Both the position numbers and the translations under genes were made by a program. From NCBI GenBank assembly GCA_963764685.1, contig CAVXTT010000019.1:1-64000 (forward strand): 64,000 nucleotides of DNA. Reading direction: 5' to 3'. How positions within the stretch are numbered: position 1 is the stretch's first letter; every line of letters begins with the position of its first letter. The notes under the pieces are model-generated. The model did no database searches. It was not told where the DNA came from and saw only the letters and a list, made by a program, of their open reading frames with translations. Below are positions 9,773 to 19,043 of the stretch, in pieces. The stretch is from CAVXTT01 sp963764685. GTDB lineage: Bacteria > Bacteroidota > Ignavibacteria > Ignavibacteriales > Ignavibacteriaceae.

Positions 9773-10591
9773 TTAAAAGTATAGAGCAAAAAATCCTGAG
9801 TACAGACCTATAGTAATTTCCTGGAAGTCATCAGGGGTTCCGGATTGCAAGTTATAACGGTATCTTGTGTATAAGGTAAATACATCTGCGATCTTAAACA
9901 AGCCTAAGGACAGCTCTGCGCTTATACCATTAAAACCAAGGAAATCAGTAAATCCGTTTATTCCGGGAGAGATGTATTCCAGGTTGGGTATTTCAATCAG
10001 ATGCTTATAGCCATACCTGAAGAAGTTTTTTTTGGGAGAGTTAAAGATATATGAATACTCAAGTGAAAAATATCCCGTAGGGTAACCAACTCCCGCGGAG
10101 CGTATAAATACAACAGGGATCTCCTTTGTGAGACTGAAATAGCTATTACCGTTCATAATAACATAATCAGGAGCAGGTACGAGGAAGATCATTCCGCCGA
10201 ACAAACAAAGTGTAAAGATATCTGAACCCCCTTCAACTGTTGTTTCAAATGGCATCTCAAATTCGTATTCCTCGCTGCTGTTCGTATGACCTGAAGAATC
10301 CTCTACCAGGATAACAAAAGGGACGCTCTTCCCCTTAAATTCAATCCCCTCTATATCCACTTCAATTTTATGCTGTTCCGAAAAGTCTGTTGATACCTCA
10401 TATTGATAAGTTTTATCAATAATCAACGTTGACTTTGCAGGCACACTAGTATAGAATGAAACAATAAACTTATGGGGTATTTCGGGGGTAACATATGAAT
10501 CAATTAAGAATACCTCTATGGAATCCTCCTGCTGGCCAAAGCAGACACTTGCTAAAAGCAGAGACGCTATAAAGAATGATTTCCTGAACAT
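9773..10591 (-). CDS. Secreted or outer-membrane protein of unknown function
   Basis: This 272-residue protein has a clear signal peptide (MFRKSFFIASLLLASVCFGQ) and a C-terminal half rich in alternating aromatic and polar residues ending in SGFFALYF, as in outer-membrane beta-barrels. The N-terminal half (residues 22-115) looks like a beta-sandwich domain (FIVSFYTSVPAKSTLIIDK). I do not recognise a family. It stands alone between a repeat gap and the Cys/Met PLP enzyme gene. Confidence 0.7.
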   Translation of the reverse strand: MFRKSFFIASLLLASVCFGQQEDSIEVFLIDSYVTPEIPHKFIVSFYTSVPAKSTLIIDKTYQYEVSTDFSEQHKIEVDIEGIEFKGKSVPFVILVEDSSGHTNSSEEYEFEMPFETTVEGGSDIFTLCLFGGMIFLVPAPDYVIMNGNSYFSLTKEIPVVFIRSAGVGYPTGYFSLEYSYIFNSPKKNFFRYGYKHLIEIPNLEYISPGINGFTDFLGFNGISAELSLGLFKIADVFTLYTRYRYNLQSGTPDDFQEITIGLYSGFFALYF

Positions 10592-10687
10592 TTCCTGCCG
10601 CTATTTTTATGATCGAATCATCAAAAATAGAAATATTATCTCAAACTTTCGTCAGCACGTCCGAACCTCAGCACGTCCGCACGATTT

Positions 10688-12016
10688 TCAGATCACCTTC
10701 AGCGCCTCATCCAGATCCATAATAATATCATCTGCATTTTCTAGTCCTATGGCAATCCGTACACCGCCGGGGTTTATTCCATACTCGTAAAGCTTATCTG
10801 CAGGGATCATTGAATGCGTCATCGAAGCAGGGTGTTCCATTAAGGTACGAGTATGTCCTAAGCTCACAGCAAGAGTTATTGTATATGCGTGTTCAGCTGC
10901 GTAGTTCATAAACCTCATACCGTTCTCTTTAGTTTCAAAAGGAGTATTTCCTTTGACGATAAAGTATATCAAGGTGCCCGGAGCAAAGTTGCCGTCAAAA
11001 TCAATCATTTGTCTCTTTGCAGCTTCATAGAATTTATAAGAGGGCAGACCGGGATAGTTTGTAACTTCAATTTTAGGATGAGAATTAAGATATTCAGCAA
11101 TCTTCATTGCAGACTTCATCTGCTGTTTAACTCTGATGTGAAGTGTGGGGAGACCATAAGTTGTTACATTCCACGCACTCTTGTTATTAAGTACTGCACC
11201 AAAATCTTTCCTGTAAAGAAGAATAATATCCCTGAATGCATTCTTACCGATAATCACTCCTCCCATATCTGTTCCAAAGCCGCCAAGCCCTTTAGTGAGG
11301 GAGTGAATAGAGAAATCTGCCCCCAGTTCAAGCGGTCTCTGGCAGAAGGGAGTAGCAAAAGTGTTATCAACAACTATTCTTATCTTTTCTCCTTCCTCAC
11401 GTCCCTTGTTTACTATATCGACAGCCTTCCTTATTTCACGGATCTCTATTATATCAAGGTTAGGATTAGAAGGACTCTCAAAATATACAACCCTGGTCTT
11501 TTCATTTGCCAGCTTATAAATATTATCAGGATCGGTAAGATCGATAAAATGAGTTTTAATCTGATAGCGCGGCAGCCAATTGGTAAACAGAGAATACGTG
11601 CAGCCGTATAATGTATGATGAGAAATTACCTCATCTCCTGTTTTTGTAAGCACTCCGAACATTGCAGAGATGGCACCCATACCGGTTGCAAAGGTAACAG
11701 CCATTTCTCCTCTTTCCACATACGCGAGGTTCTCTTCAAGAATATCCTTATTTGGTTCCCCCAGCCTGTCATAAATGTAAATAGGTTTGGGCTCTTCACC
11801 TGTTAACGGAGAGTTGGCAAATTCAATAAAGCCTTCCGCACCCCGTTCGACAGAGTTAAGTCTGTATATTATTGATGAAGAGATAGGAGGGAGTACGTGA
11901 TGAGCATAATCCCATTTTTTGGTAACATTCTTTCCATAGATAAGATGCGTCTGCATCGAATATTTGGTATCGTCTACCGGATCTGTCTTATCCGGATTGA
12001 TAATTTTTTCTTCCAT
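10688..12016 (-). CDS. Cys/Met-metabolism PLP-dependent enzyme (cystathionine gamma-synthase / methionine gamma-lyase family)
   Basis: This is a 442-residue PLP enzyme of sulfur amino acid metabolism. The family features are the substrate-loop region RLGEPNKDILEENLAYVERGE, the PLP-phosphate contact region (ATGMGAISAMF), the ring-stacking Tyr in HTLYGCTYSLF, the Asp in VVDNTFATPF, and the Schiff-base Lys in SIHSLTKGLGGFG near residue 242. The C-terminus (VRIAIGLENADDIIMDLDEAL) is complete. Sequence alone does not separate O-acetylhomoserine sulfhydrylase, cystathionine gamma-synthase and methionine gamma-lyase, so no gene symbol is given. It is monocistronic here. Confidence 0.9.
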   Translation of the reverse strand: MEEKIINPDKTDPVDDTKYSMQTHLIYGKNVTKKWDYAHHVLPPISSSIIYRLNSVERGAEGFIEFANSPLTGEEPKPIYIYDRLGEPNKDILEENLAYVERGEMAVTFATGMGAISAMFGVLTKTGDEVISHHTLYGCTYSLFTNWLPRYQIKTHFIDLTDPDNIYKLANEKTRVVYFESPSNPNLDIIEIREIRKAVDIVNKGREEGEKIRIVVDNTFATPFCQRPLELGADFSIHSLTKGLGGFGTDMGGVIIGKNAFRDIILLYRKDFGAVLNNKSAWNVTTYGLPTLHIRVKQQMKSAMKIAEYLNSHPKIEVTNYPGLPSYKFYEAAKRQMIDFDGNFAPGTLIYFIVKGNTPFETKENGMRFMNYAAEHAYTITLAVSLGHTRTLMEHPASMTHSMIPADKLYEYGINPGGVRIAIGLENADDIIMDLDEALKVI

Positions 12017-12122
12017 AGCGGTCCCCGGTAAAGTTGTAAATTGTCAATCCAAATTTACCACAGAAAAGACTCAGATTTCAATTCAATTGTTTGTGTAATT
12101 CTTCGGGATAATGTTTGCGCAT

Positions 12123-12149
12123 AAAAAAAGGCGGGACAAACCCGCCTTT
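12123..12149 (-). terminator. Terminator after groEL
   Basis: A nine-base-pair stem (AAAGGCGGG with CCCGCCTTT, loop ACAAA, 12127-12149) is followed on the minus strand by a run of seven T (complement of 12123-12129). It lies 26 bases beyond the groEL stop codon. Confidence 0.88.
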
Positions 12150-12174
12150 AATTAGTCTTCTATGGAAGGAACTA

Positions 12175-13815
12175 TTAATACATTCCGCCCATATCACCCA
12201 TACCGCCTCCGGGCATCGAGGGCATTGCGGGTTCTTTTTCTTTCTTCTCGTAAACAACTGCTTCTGTGGTTATCAGAAGTGAAGCAACCGAGGCTGCATT
12301 CTCAAGAGCTGTTCTTGCAACTTTGGTAGGATCGATTACTCCGGATTTTACAAGATTCTCGTAAACCTCTGTAGCTGCATTGAATCCGTAATCATCTTTA
12401 CCTTCTCTTACTTTCTGCAGTACAACTGAACCTTCGATACCGGCATTGTTAACTATTTGTCTTAACGGCTCTTCGAGAGCTTTCTGAATAATGTTAACAC
12501 CGATAGTCTGATCGCTATTTTCAACCTTCAGGTTATCAAGTACAGGGATTGCTCTTACAAAAGCAACTCCGCCTCCGGGAACTATACCTTCTTCAACTGC
12601 TGCACGTGTAGCGTGAAGAGCATCTTCAACACGTGCTTTCTTCTCTTTCATTTCAACTTCTGTGGAAGCTCCTATCTTCAGAACAGCAACGCCGCCTGAA
12701 AGTTTAGCAAGTCTTTCCTGAAGTTTTTCTTTATCGTAATCTGATGTGGTTTTATCGATCTGAGCTTTAATTTCATTTATTCTTTTCTTTATATCGTCGG
12801 TCTTGCCTGCACCTTCAACTATTGTTGTGTTATCTTTATCAATGACGATCTTCTTCGCAGTTCCAAGATATGAAAGAGTGGCGTTTTCAAGCTTATATCC
12901 TCTTTCTTCGGAAATAACCTGACCGGCAGTTAATACAGCTATATCTTCCAGCATTGCTTTTCTTCTGTCGCCGAAACCGGGAGCTTTAACTGCAGCAACT
13001 TTTAAGGTGCCTCTTATTTTATTAACCACTAGTGTAGCAAGAGCTTCGCCTTCAAGGTCTTCGGCAATAAGAAGCAATGAGCGTCCCTGCTGTGCAACTT
13101 TCTCAAGGACCGGTAAAAGATCCTTCATTGCACCAATCTTCTTATCGTGAATAAGAATGTATGGGTTTTCAAGCTCAGCTTCCATCGTTTCTGTATTGGT
13201 AACAAAGTAAGGAGAAAGATATCCGCGGTCGAACTGCATACCTTCAACAACATCAAGTCCTGTCTCTGTACCCTTTGCTTCTTCAACTGTAATAACACCG
13301 TCCTTACCAACTTTTTCCATAGCATCGGCAATAAGATCGCCTATCGATTTATCATTATTAGCAGATATCGAACCAACCTGTGCAATTTCATTTCTTCCTT
13401 CAACATCACGGCTGATTGATTTCAAATATTCAACAACTTTTGTAACTGCAAGATCAATTCCTCTCTTAAGGTCCATAGGATTAGCGCCTGCTGTAACGTT
13501 CTTTAATCCTTCGCGGTAAATTGCCTGGGCAAGTACAGTAGCGGTTGTTGTTCCGTCACCTGCAACATCACTTGTCTTTGAGGCAACTTCTCTAACCATC
13601 TGGGCTCCCATATTTTCAACTGGATCTTCAAGTTCAATTTCTTTAGCAACAGATACACCGTCTTTTGTAACTGTAGGAGCACCGAACTTTTTCTCAAGAA
13701 TCACATTACGTCCTTTAGGACCTAATGTAACCTTTACGGCGTTAGCTAATTTATCAACACCTCTTTTGATCTTAGTACGGGCTTCACTATCGAATTCAAT
13801 TAATTTTGATGACAT
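12175..13815 (-). CDS. groL: 60 kDa chaperonin GroEL
   Basis: This 546-residue ATP-dependent protein-folding chamber subunit forms a double ring and works with GroES. Visible features include KVTLGPKGRNVILEK near residue 28, the catalytic DGTTTATVLAQAI near 87 and a C-terminal Gly-Met tail (GGGMGDMGGMY). It lies 28 bases after groES and is closed by a strong terminator. The operon carries a CIRCE operator, so heat-shock control by HrcA is expected. The gene is intact with no frame breaks. Confidence 0.99.
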   Translation of the reverse strand: MSSKLIEFDSEARTKIKRGVDKLANAVKVTLGPKGRNVILEKKFGAPTVTKDGVSVAKEIELEDPVENMGAQMVREVASKTSDVAGDGTTTATVLAQAIYREGLKNVTAGANPMDLKRGIDLAVTKVVEYLKSISRDVEGRNEIAQVGSISANNDKSIGDLIADAMEKVGKDGVITVEEAKGTETGLDVVEGMQFDRGYLSPYFVTNTETMEAELENPYILIHDKKIGAMKDLLPVLEKVAQQGRSLLLIAEDLEGEALATLVVNKIRGTLKVAAVKAPGFGDRRKAMLEDIAVLTAGQVISEERGYKLENATLSYLGTAKKIVIDKDNTTIVEGAGKTDDIKKRINEIKAQIDKTTSDYDKEKLQERLAKLSGGVAVLKIGASTEVEMKEKKARVEDALHATRAAVEEGIVPGGGVAFVRAIPVLDNLKVENSDQTIGVNIIQKALEEPLRQIVNNAGIEGSVVLQKVREGKDDYGFNAATEVYENLVKSGVIDPTKVARTALENAASVASLLITTEAVVYEKKEKEPAMPSMPGGGMGDMGGMY

Positions 13816-13843
13816 ATTTTTTCCTCCGGTTTATATTAAATTT

Positions 13844-14140
13844 TTAACCAACAATTGCAAAAATGTCGCTCTCGCGCATAATTAAAAGTTCTTCACCGTC
13901 AACGGTTACTTCAGTACCGCTGTACTTACCATAAAGAACTTTATCTCCAACCTTTACTTCCATCTTAACGGGTTTGCCTTCTTCGCTGGTCTTTCCCGGT
14001 CCGACAGCTACTATTGTACCTTCGATTGGTTTTTCTTTTGCTGTATCAGGAAGAATGATTCCTCCCTTGGTTTTTTCTTCGGCTTCCATAGGTCTGATTA
14101 TTACCCTGTCAGCCAAAGGTTTCAAATTTATTTTTGCCAT
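13844..14140 (-). CDS. groS: 10 kDa co-chaperonin GroES
   Basis: This 98-residue heptameric lid of the GroEL chamber has the family signatures LKPLADRVIIRPMEAEEKTKGGI and the mobile-loop region, ending MRESDIFAIVG. The start chosen is the ATG at 14140-14138, because MAKINLKPLADRV is the conserved N-terminus and a GGAGGTG ribosome site lies directly before it; the in-frame extension to 14227 would run through the CIRCE operator. It is the first gene of groES-groEL. Confidence 0.98.
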   Translation of the reverse strand: MAKINLKPLADRVIIRPMEAEEKTKGGIILPDTAKEKPIEGTIVAVGPGKTSEEGKPVKMEVKVGDKVLYGKYSGTEVTVDGEELLIMRESDIFAIVG

Positions 14141-14190
14141 AAACACCTCCGAATAATTTTTATATATAATTATGTCTGTTAAATAATTTG

Positions 14191-14217
14191 TTAGCACTCT
14201 TGAATTGTGAGTGCTAA
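14191..14217 (-). promoter_or_regulatory. CIRCE operator (HrcA binding site)
   Basis: TTAGCACTC and GAGTGCTAA are separated by nine bases: a perfect match to the CIRCE consensus bound by the HrcA heat-shock repressor. It sits 50 bases upstream of the groES start and overlaps the -10 box of the promoter, so bound HrcA would block RNA polymerase. Confidence 0.97.
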
Positions 14218-14244
14218 TATAAAGCAAAGTGAATTTTTTGTCAA
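14216..14244 (-). promoter_or_regulatory. groES-groEL promoter
   Basis: On the minus strand TTGACA (complement of 14239-14244) and TATATT (14216-14221) are spaced by exactly 17 bases, a near-perfect primary-sigma promoter. The -10 box runs into the first bases of the CIRCE operator. Confidence 0.85.
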
Positions 14245-14377
14245 TATTTGTGTACTAAATCAGGGAAAATGAGTGGGGAATATACGGTAAAAACTAATGC
14301 TAACAGGTATCAGGGGTCAGGATCCAGAAATTCTCTTCAAAACCAAAAAGAAAGATTTTTACAAAAATTGACCATCA

Positions 14378-14446
14378 GGAGCGTCTCTGGAGCGTCCCTG
14401 GAGCGTGTCTGGAGCGTCTTTTTGCGTTTCAGAGACGCTTGAGACT
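14378..14446. repeat. GGAGCGTC tandem repeat with inverted copy
   Basis: Four imperfect copies of a 10-11 base unit (GGAGCGTCTCT) run from 14378 to about 14427, followed at 14431 by an inverted copy (AGAGACGCTT). It lies in the divergent gap between groES and the CPBP gene, upstream of both. No coding potential is convincing in 14245-14599. Confidence 0.6.
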
Positions 14447-14599
14447 TGCCCGGGTTACGCTTCTGACATCCTTGTACTGGTAAATTGTATTAAAATAGTT
14501 GTTATTTGTTCTAAAAATGCACTTTTCGAATGAATTATTTAATAATATTGCGATTTTTAAGTCATTCCCCCATTTGGTTATATTAGCAGTCCGAATAAA

Positions 14600-15395
14600 T
14601 TGAATATCAGATTGAAATTAGCATCCGAACTGAAGGAACTTACCGGAATTGTAAAACGGCTGGACAGGAAAGTAATTACTATCTTCCTGGCGGTTGCTGT
14701 TCTGCAGACTATCTCCTGGTATTTTACCTCAAGAAATTATTTCAAATTATCTTTCCTTCAGGGTGTTCAACTTCACCCGGATAAGCAGCTAAATGAATAT
14801 CTGTACTGGTTTACCGGGGATTTCTTCACCCTTTTTGTTGTACCTGTCCTTATAATTAAATTTTATTTCAGGGAAAGGATAAGAGATTATGGAATACAAA
14901 CCGGGGATTACAAGACAGGATTAAAATTTACTTTCCTTTTCCTCCTTATAATGATTCCGGTAATATGGTTCATCTCAGCGGGTTCTCAATTTTCAGAGAT
15001 ATACCCGCATATCAACTCTGCGCGTGAAAGCTGGGAAATATTTTTTATATACCAGGCAGGGGTACTTCTTTATATGACAGCCTGGGAGTTCATCTGGAGA
15101 GGGTTTATGCTTTTCGGACTGGAACCAAAGTTCGGGTATTATTCTGTGCTGATCCAGATGCTCCCTTTTCTTATCCTTCATAACGGTAAACCAGTACTTG
15201 AAACTTTTGGGGCAATCATTGCAGGCATTGCACTGGGCATACTTGCTATTCAGGACACGCTCAATATTTTACTGCATCCTTGCACACAGCTGTGTAATGT
15301 TTTCTATCGACCTGATTTCTTCACTAAGATTCAGAGTAAATGATTACGGGACAGGTTTTTCATCATTTATTAATATATTTAGCAAGTTATTTTAG
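14600..15395 (+). CDS. CPBP-family intramembrane metalloprotease (one frame break)
   Basis: This is a multi-pass membrane protein of about 264 residues with hydrophobic segments around residues 25, 75, 110, 145 and 190. It has the CPBP (CAAX protease/bacteriocin-processing, ABI) motif EFIWRGFMLFGL, a variant of EExxxR with Glu-Phe in place of Glu-Glu, and a later LILHNGKP segment. The frame breaks near 15255: the second frame continues RTRSIFYCILAHSCVMFSIDL, which supplies the final conserved His segment. The start is TTG at 14600; no better start is visible. It ends 8 bases before pdxJ. Its substrate is unknown, and the variant first motif leaves activity uncertain. Confidence 0.72.
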
Positions 15396-15402
15396 GATTT
15401 AT

Positions 15403-16113
15403 ATGAGATTTGCATTAAACATCGACCACATAGCAACAGTAAGAAATGCACGCGGTGAATTTCAGCCCGATCCTGTTGCCGCGGCTGTTATTGCCGAACA
15501 GGCAGGCGTTGACGGAATAGTTGTCCATCTCCGGGAAGACAGAAGACATGTAAATGAGCGGGATGTAAGGATACTGCGTGAAGTAATAAACACAAAGCTC
15601 GATCTTGAAATGGCGGCAGTAGAAGATATAATAAGAATAGCCTGCGACGTAGGTCCTGAGCTTGCAACCATAGTCCCTGAAAAACGTAAAGAGCTAACCA
15701 CCGAAGGGGGCATAAGTGTAATTGATAATATAGCCCTGCTGAAAGAGACCATTGCAGATCTGCATAAATCCGAAATAGAGGTTTCGCTTTTTATTGAACC
15801 GGACATTGCCCAGATCGATGCCGCTGCCGAAATAAAAACCGACTATGTTGAACTGCACACCGGTGTATTTGCAAATGCAATTTCGGAAGAAGATCAGTTT
15901 GATGAACTGGAAAAAATAAGACTCGCAGCCAAGCATGCAAAGAAACTTGGATTAGGAGTAAATGCAGGACACGGTTTAAACTACCAGAACATTAAGATCT
16001 TCCGCGAACTGGAACATATAGATGAAGTAAGCATAGGCCACGCAGTTATTGCAAGAGCTGTGTTTACGGGATTGGGAGAAGCGATAAGAGAAATGATAAG
16101 GCTGCTAAAATAG
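15403..16113 (+). CDS. pdxJ: Pyridoxine 5'-phosphate synthase
   Basis: This 236-residue enzyme performs the ring-closing step of DXP-dependent vitamin B6 synthesis, joining 3-amino-2-oxopropyl phosphate with 1-deoxyxylulose-5-phosphate (made by Dxs, also in this window). Signatures are NIDHIATVRNARG, VHLREDRRHVNERD, ELHTG and LGVNAGHGLNYQN. The ATG at 15403 follows an AGGA ribosome site and gives the conserved MRFALNIDHIATVR start; the longer reading from 15340 has no support. A short GTGCGA-type tandem repeat follows the stop codon (16112-16141). Confidence 0.98.
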   Translation: MRFALNIDHIATVRNARGEFQPDPVAAAVIAEQAGVDGIVVHLREDRRHVNERDVRILREVINTKLDLEMAAVEDIIRIACDVGPELATIVPEKRKELTTEGGISVIDNIALLKETIADLHKSEIEVSLFIEPDIAQIDAAAEIKTDYVELHTGVFANAISEEDQFDELEKIRLAAKHAKKLGLGVNAGHGLNYQNIKIFRELEHIDEVSIGHAVIARAVFTGLGEAIREMIRLLK

Positions 16114-16166
16114 TGCGAGGGTGCGATAGTGCGATTGTGCCGGAGGCTTTCTAAATATTATTAAAC

Positions 16167-16715
16167 TTAAAAATATCTGGAACCATCGGGCTGATACTTC
16201 CATTCAAATGTCGCCTCCCCATATGGAGTAGGTAAACTCGTGGAACTATCATTGTATGCTTCGGTATTAATTATTAAGATCTTACCGAACTTACCATCAA
16301 CAGTTTTCACAGCCCAAATCTGGTTCTCCTTTACCGGCAATGCCAGTTCATTATAATTTGAATCAGGAACTTCAGATAAATTATTGAAATATATCTGAGC
16401 TGAATCTCTTGTTTCAAAACTCATTAATCTCTTAAAAGTGGGTTTAAATTCTCCGCCAGGAGCAAAGAAAACTCCATTTATATTTCCTTCAATAATTTCA
16501 ACTAGTACAAAGAAGTCCGGAGTAACATTGAAATGATTCGGAGAAGTGACAGGGCCGCCAAAATTAAAGGAAAATCCAGTAACCGTAAAATTTACTACTT
16601 TGCTATTAATTGTAGTCTCACCATATATTTTAGGTTCTGTAGGACCGGTGCTATTGTCACAACCTGAAATAAAATATAGAGCCAATAAGAGTACTAAAGA
16701 TCTTAATTTCTTCAA
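16167..16715 (-). CDS. Predicted lipoprotein of unknown function
   Basis: This 182-residue protein has a lipoprotein signal peptide: MKKLRSLVLLLALYFISGC with the lipidated Cys at residue 19, followed by a DNSTGPTEP linker. The rest is beta-rich with no family I recognise. It faces away from the structured-leader gene at 17049. It is probably anchored in the outer membrane. Confidence 0.7.
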   Translation of the reverse strand: MKKLRSLVLLLALYFISGCDNSTGPTEPKIYGETTINSKVVNFTVTGFSFNFGGPVTSPNHFNVTPDFFVLVEIIEGNINGVFFAPGGEFKPTFKRLMSFETRDSAQIYFNNLSEVPDSNYNELALPVKENQIWAVKTVDGKFGKILIINTEAYNDSSTSLPTPYGEATFEWKYQPDGSRYF

Positions 16716-16924
16716 ATAAGAATACCGAAATAATTTTTACTGATGTTATTTTTAGATTGTATCTAAACGCTCTACAAACATCTATATATTATTTTTTAAT
16801 AACAACTATTATTCTGTCTGATTCTAAACGCTTTTTTCTTAAAATTAAGACAAAGAACGATTTAAAGAGAACGTAGATACGATCGAACGAAAAAACGATC
16901 ACACGATAACAATGTCCCTATTTT

Positions 16925-17005
16925 GCGCCTCAGTTATACTATTATTTCCGAGATAGGAAAGTAGTTCTTGCATAAGGCGCCGGGGTCTACCCTCTTCCCC
17001 GGCGC
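16925..17005 (+). promoter_or_regulatory. Structured 5' leader with mutually exclusive hairpins (candidate attenuator or riboswitch)
   Basis: GCGCCT (16925-16930) can pair with AGGCGC (16975-16980), enclosing a hairpin ACTA/TAGT plus TTTCC/GGAAA. The same AGGCGC overlaps the first arm of a second, perfect 9-bp stem: GCGCCGGGG (16977-16985) with CCCCGGCGC (16997-17005), followed by CCTTTT. The two structures cannot form together. The leader ends 43 bases before the start codon of the secreted T9SS protein. I do not recognise a known riboswitch class. The rest of the 330-base gap is AT-rich with ACGATC-type repeats. Confidence 0.5.
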
Positions 17006-17048
17006 TCCTTTTAAGTTCAGATAATTATTAACCAGATAAGGAGTTACG

Positions 17049-18926
17049 ATGTTCAGAAAATTACTTCTGCTTATATTCTGCGTAAATATTTTTAATTACA
17101 CCCAGACATTCCAGTGGGTTAAATCTAGTGCCACTGATATTACAACGAACCCTTCCTATTTAACCAGTCCCGTTGCTGTAGATAATAACGGCAATCCTGT
17201 ATCTGCATATTTGTTCCATAACAGGGAAATATACGGATCGGCATATTTTGGTGATTATATGATTACCAGGAGAAATACGGCAGGTGTTACTATGTGGACA
17301 ATTACCCTGATGGGCAAAGCAAATCTTCAGCAGCTAATGTATGACAACCAGGGTTATCTTTACGGGACCGGAACATTCCGTGACAGCATTTATTTTAACC
17401 GTCTCTTGTTATTCATAATACAATGATCAACGATGAGGGATTTGTATTCAGGATGGATGCTTCAGGTAATCCATTATGGCTGAAAAGAGTATCGCAGCTG
17501 TCCTGCTTCGATTTACTATGAGACTTCTATTACTCTTGGTACCAATGGAACTTTCTGGATAGCTTCATCAGACGACCAGCTAAACTCAAATCTTATGAAG
17601 TTTGATAATAACGGGAACCTTCTTTCGACAATAACGCAGACAAACGTAAGATATATTGGCTCTGCTTCAACTGATGCCTCGGGTAATCTCTGGGTTACAG
17701 GATCAACATTTAACGGACCGGTTTCCTTTAATGGTTATACTTCCGCGGCTCCCTTTGTTTATACGGAATATATTGTAAAGTATAATTCTGCCGGTATCTG
17801 CCAGTGGGTGCGCTATGTTGAGGATGTTACACTCCAGCGGTTTAAAGTTGTAACCGATAATTCAGGCGGAGCTTACTGGAGCGGCAACCTTATGTTCCCT
17901 GCCTGGTTCGGTAATATTCAGGCTATGGGTCCCAGATGGGTTTACGATTTTTTTGTCACAAGGATAGACGATGGTGGAAATTTTTTGTGGCTGAGAGAAG
18001 TACCTTATGAAAATACTCTGGGTGATGCCAGTGTTGGTAACGGTGATTTTATTTCCTACTCACAGGACGATGGTGTTTATGTTACCGGTTTCATAAGAAA
18101 TACAGTCAACTTCGGCAACGGTATAACAGTGAGCAGCTATGGTTATCAGGATGTATTGATCCTTAAGTATAGCTCTTCCGGAAATCTGTTATGGGCTAAT
18201 CACGCAGGAGGCTCTTCTTCCGAAGAGGGATGTTCAGTGGTTTCCGACCATCAGGGAGGAGTTTATATGACAGGCAAGATACTTGCAACATCATACTTCG
18301 ATACGATTACTGTTAATGCTTCGGGATTAACTGCATTCCTTGCAAAAATAAGTGATGCATTCGTACCGGTAGAACTTGTCTCATTTACTGCCGGTGTAAA
18401 TGAAAAGGGGGTAACTTTATCGTGGTCAACATCCACAGAAAAAAACAACAAAGGCTTTGAGCTGGAGAGGCAAGGAAATGGAAGTCCTTTATGGGAGGCT
18501 ATTGCCTTCATCGACGGGAATGGAACAACTACTCAATCCTCCTCATATAATTATTTGGATCATCCTTTACCCGGTGCATATAAATACCGTCTGAAGCAGA
18601 TTGATTTTGACGGGAGTGCTTCTTACTCCAGTGTAGTTGAAGCGGAGGTCTCTATACCGGATAAATTTTCTTTATCTCAGAATTACCCTAACCCCTTTAA
18701 CCCATCCACCAGGATTAAATTTACCGTGCCTAAGAATGCAGGCAGGATATCCCTGAGGATATATGATGCTCTTGGGAACCAGGTCTCGGAAGTACTAAAT
18801 GAGAATATGGCTGCCGGTATATATGAGAGGGAAATAAATCTTAACGGAGCAGCATCAGGTATTTATTATTGCAAATTAACAGGTAACGGATTTAACCAGG
18901 CTAGAAAAATGATATTATTAAAGTAA
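17049..18926 (+). pseudogene. Secreted beta-propeller-like protein with T9SS sorting domain (two frame breaks)
   Basis: Joined frames give a protein of about 625 residues with a signal peptide (MFRKLLLLIFCVNIFNYTQ). Repeated blades of the form DNNGNPxxxGxF and SGNLLWANHAGGSSSEEGCSVVSDHQGGVYMTG resemble SBBP/beta-propeller repeats. The C-terminus holds VELVSFTAGVNEKGVTLSW and the type IX sorting domain LSQNYPNPFNPSTRIKFTVP ending KMILLK. Frame changes lie near 17408 and 17515. It would be exported by the Sec system and then T9SS to the cell surface. Its ligand is unknown. It is preceded by the structured leader. Confidence 0.82.
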
Positions 18927-19043
18927 CAGGGATTCCGCTTGGGCTAAGAATGAAATATTTCCTGAGCACCAGAGGTGCAAAATATTAGTAGGAATGAATT
19001 AGAGCTGCAGGGCAGTTATACGTTTTTTCTTTTGGGCCGGACT

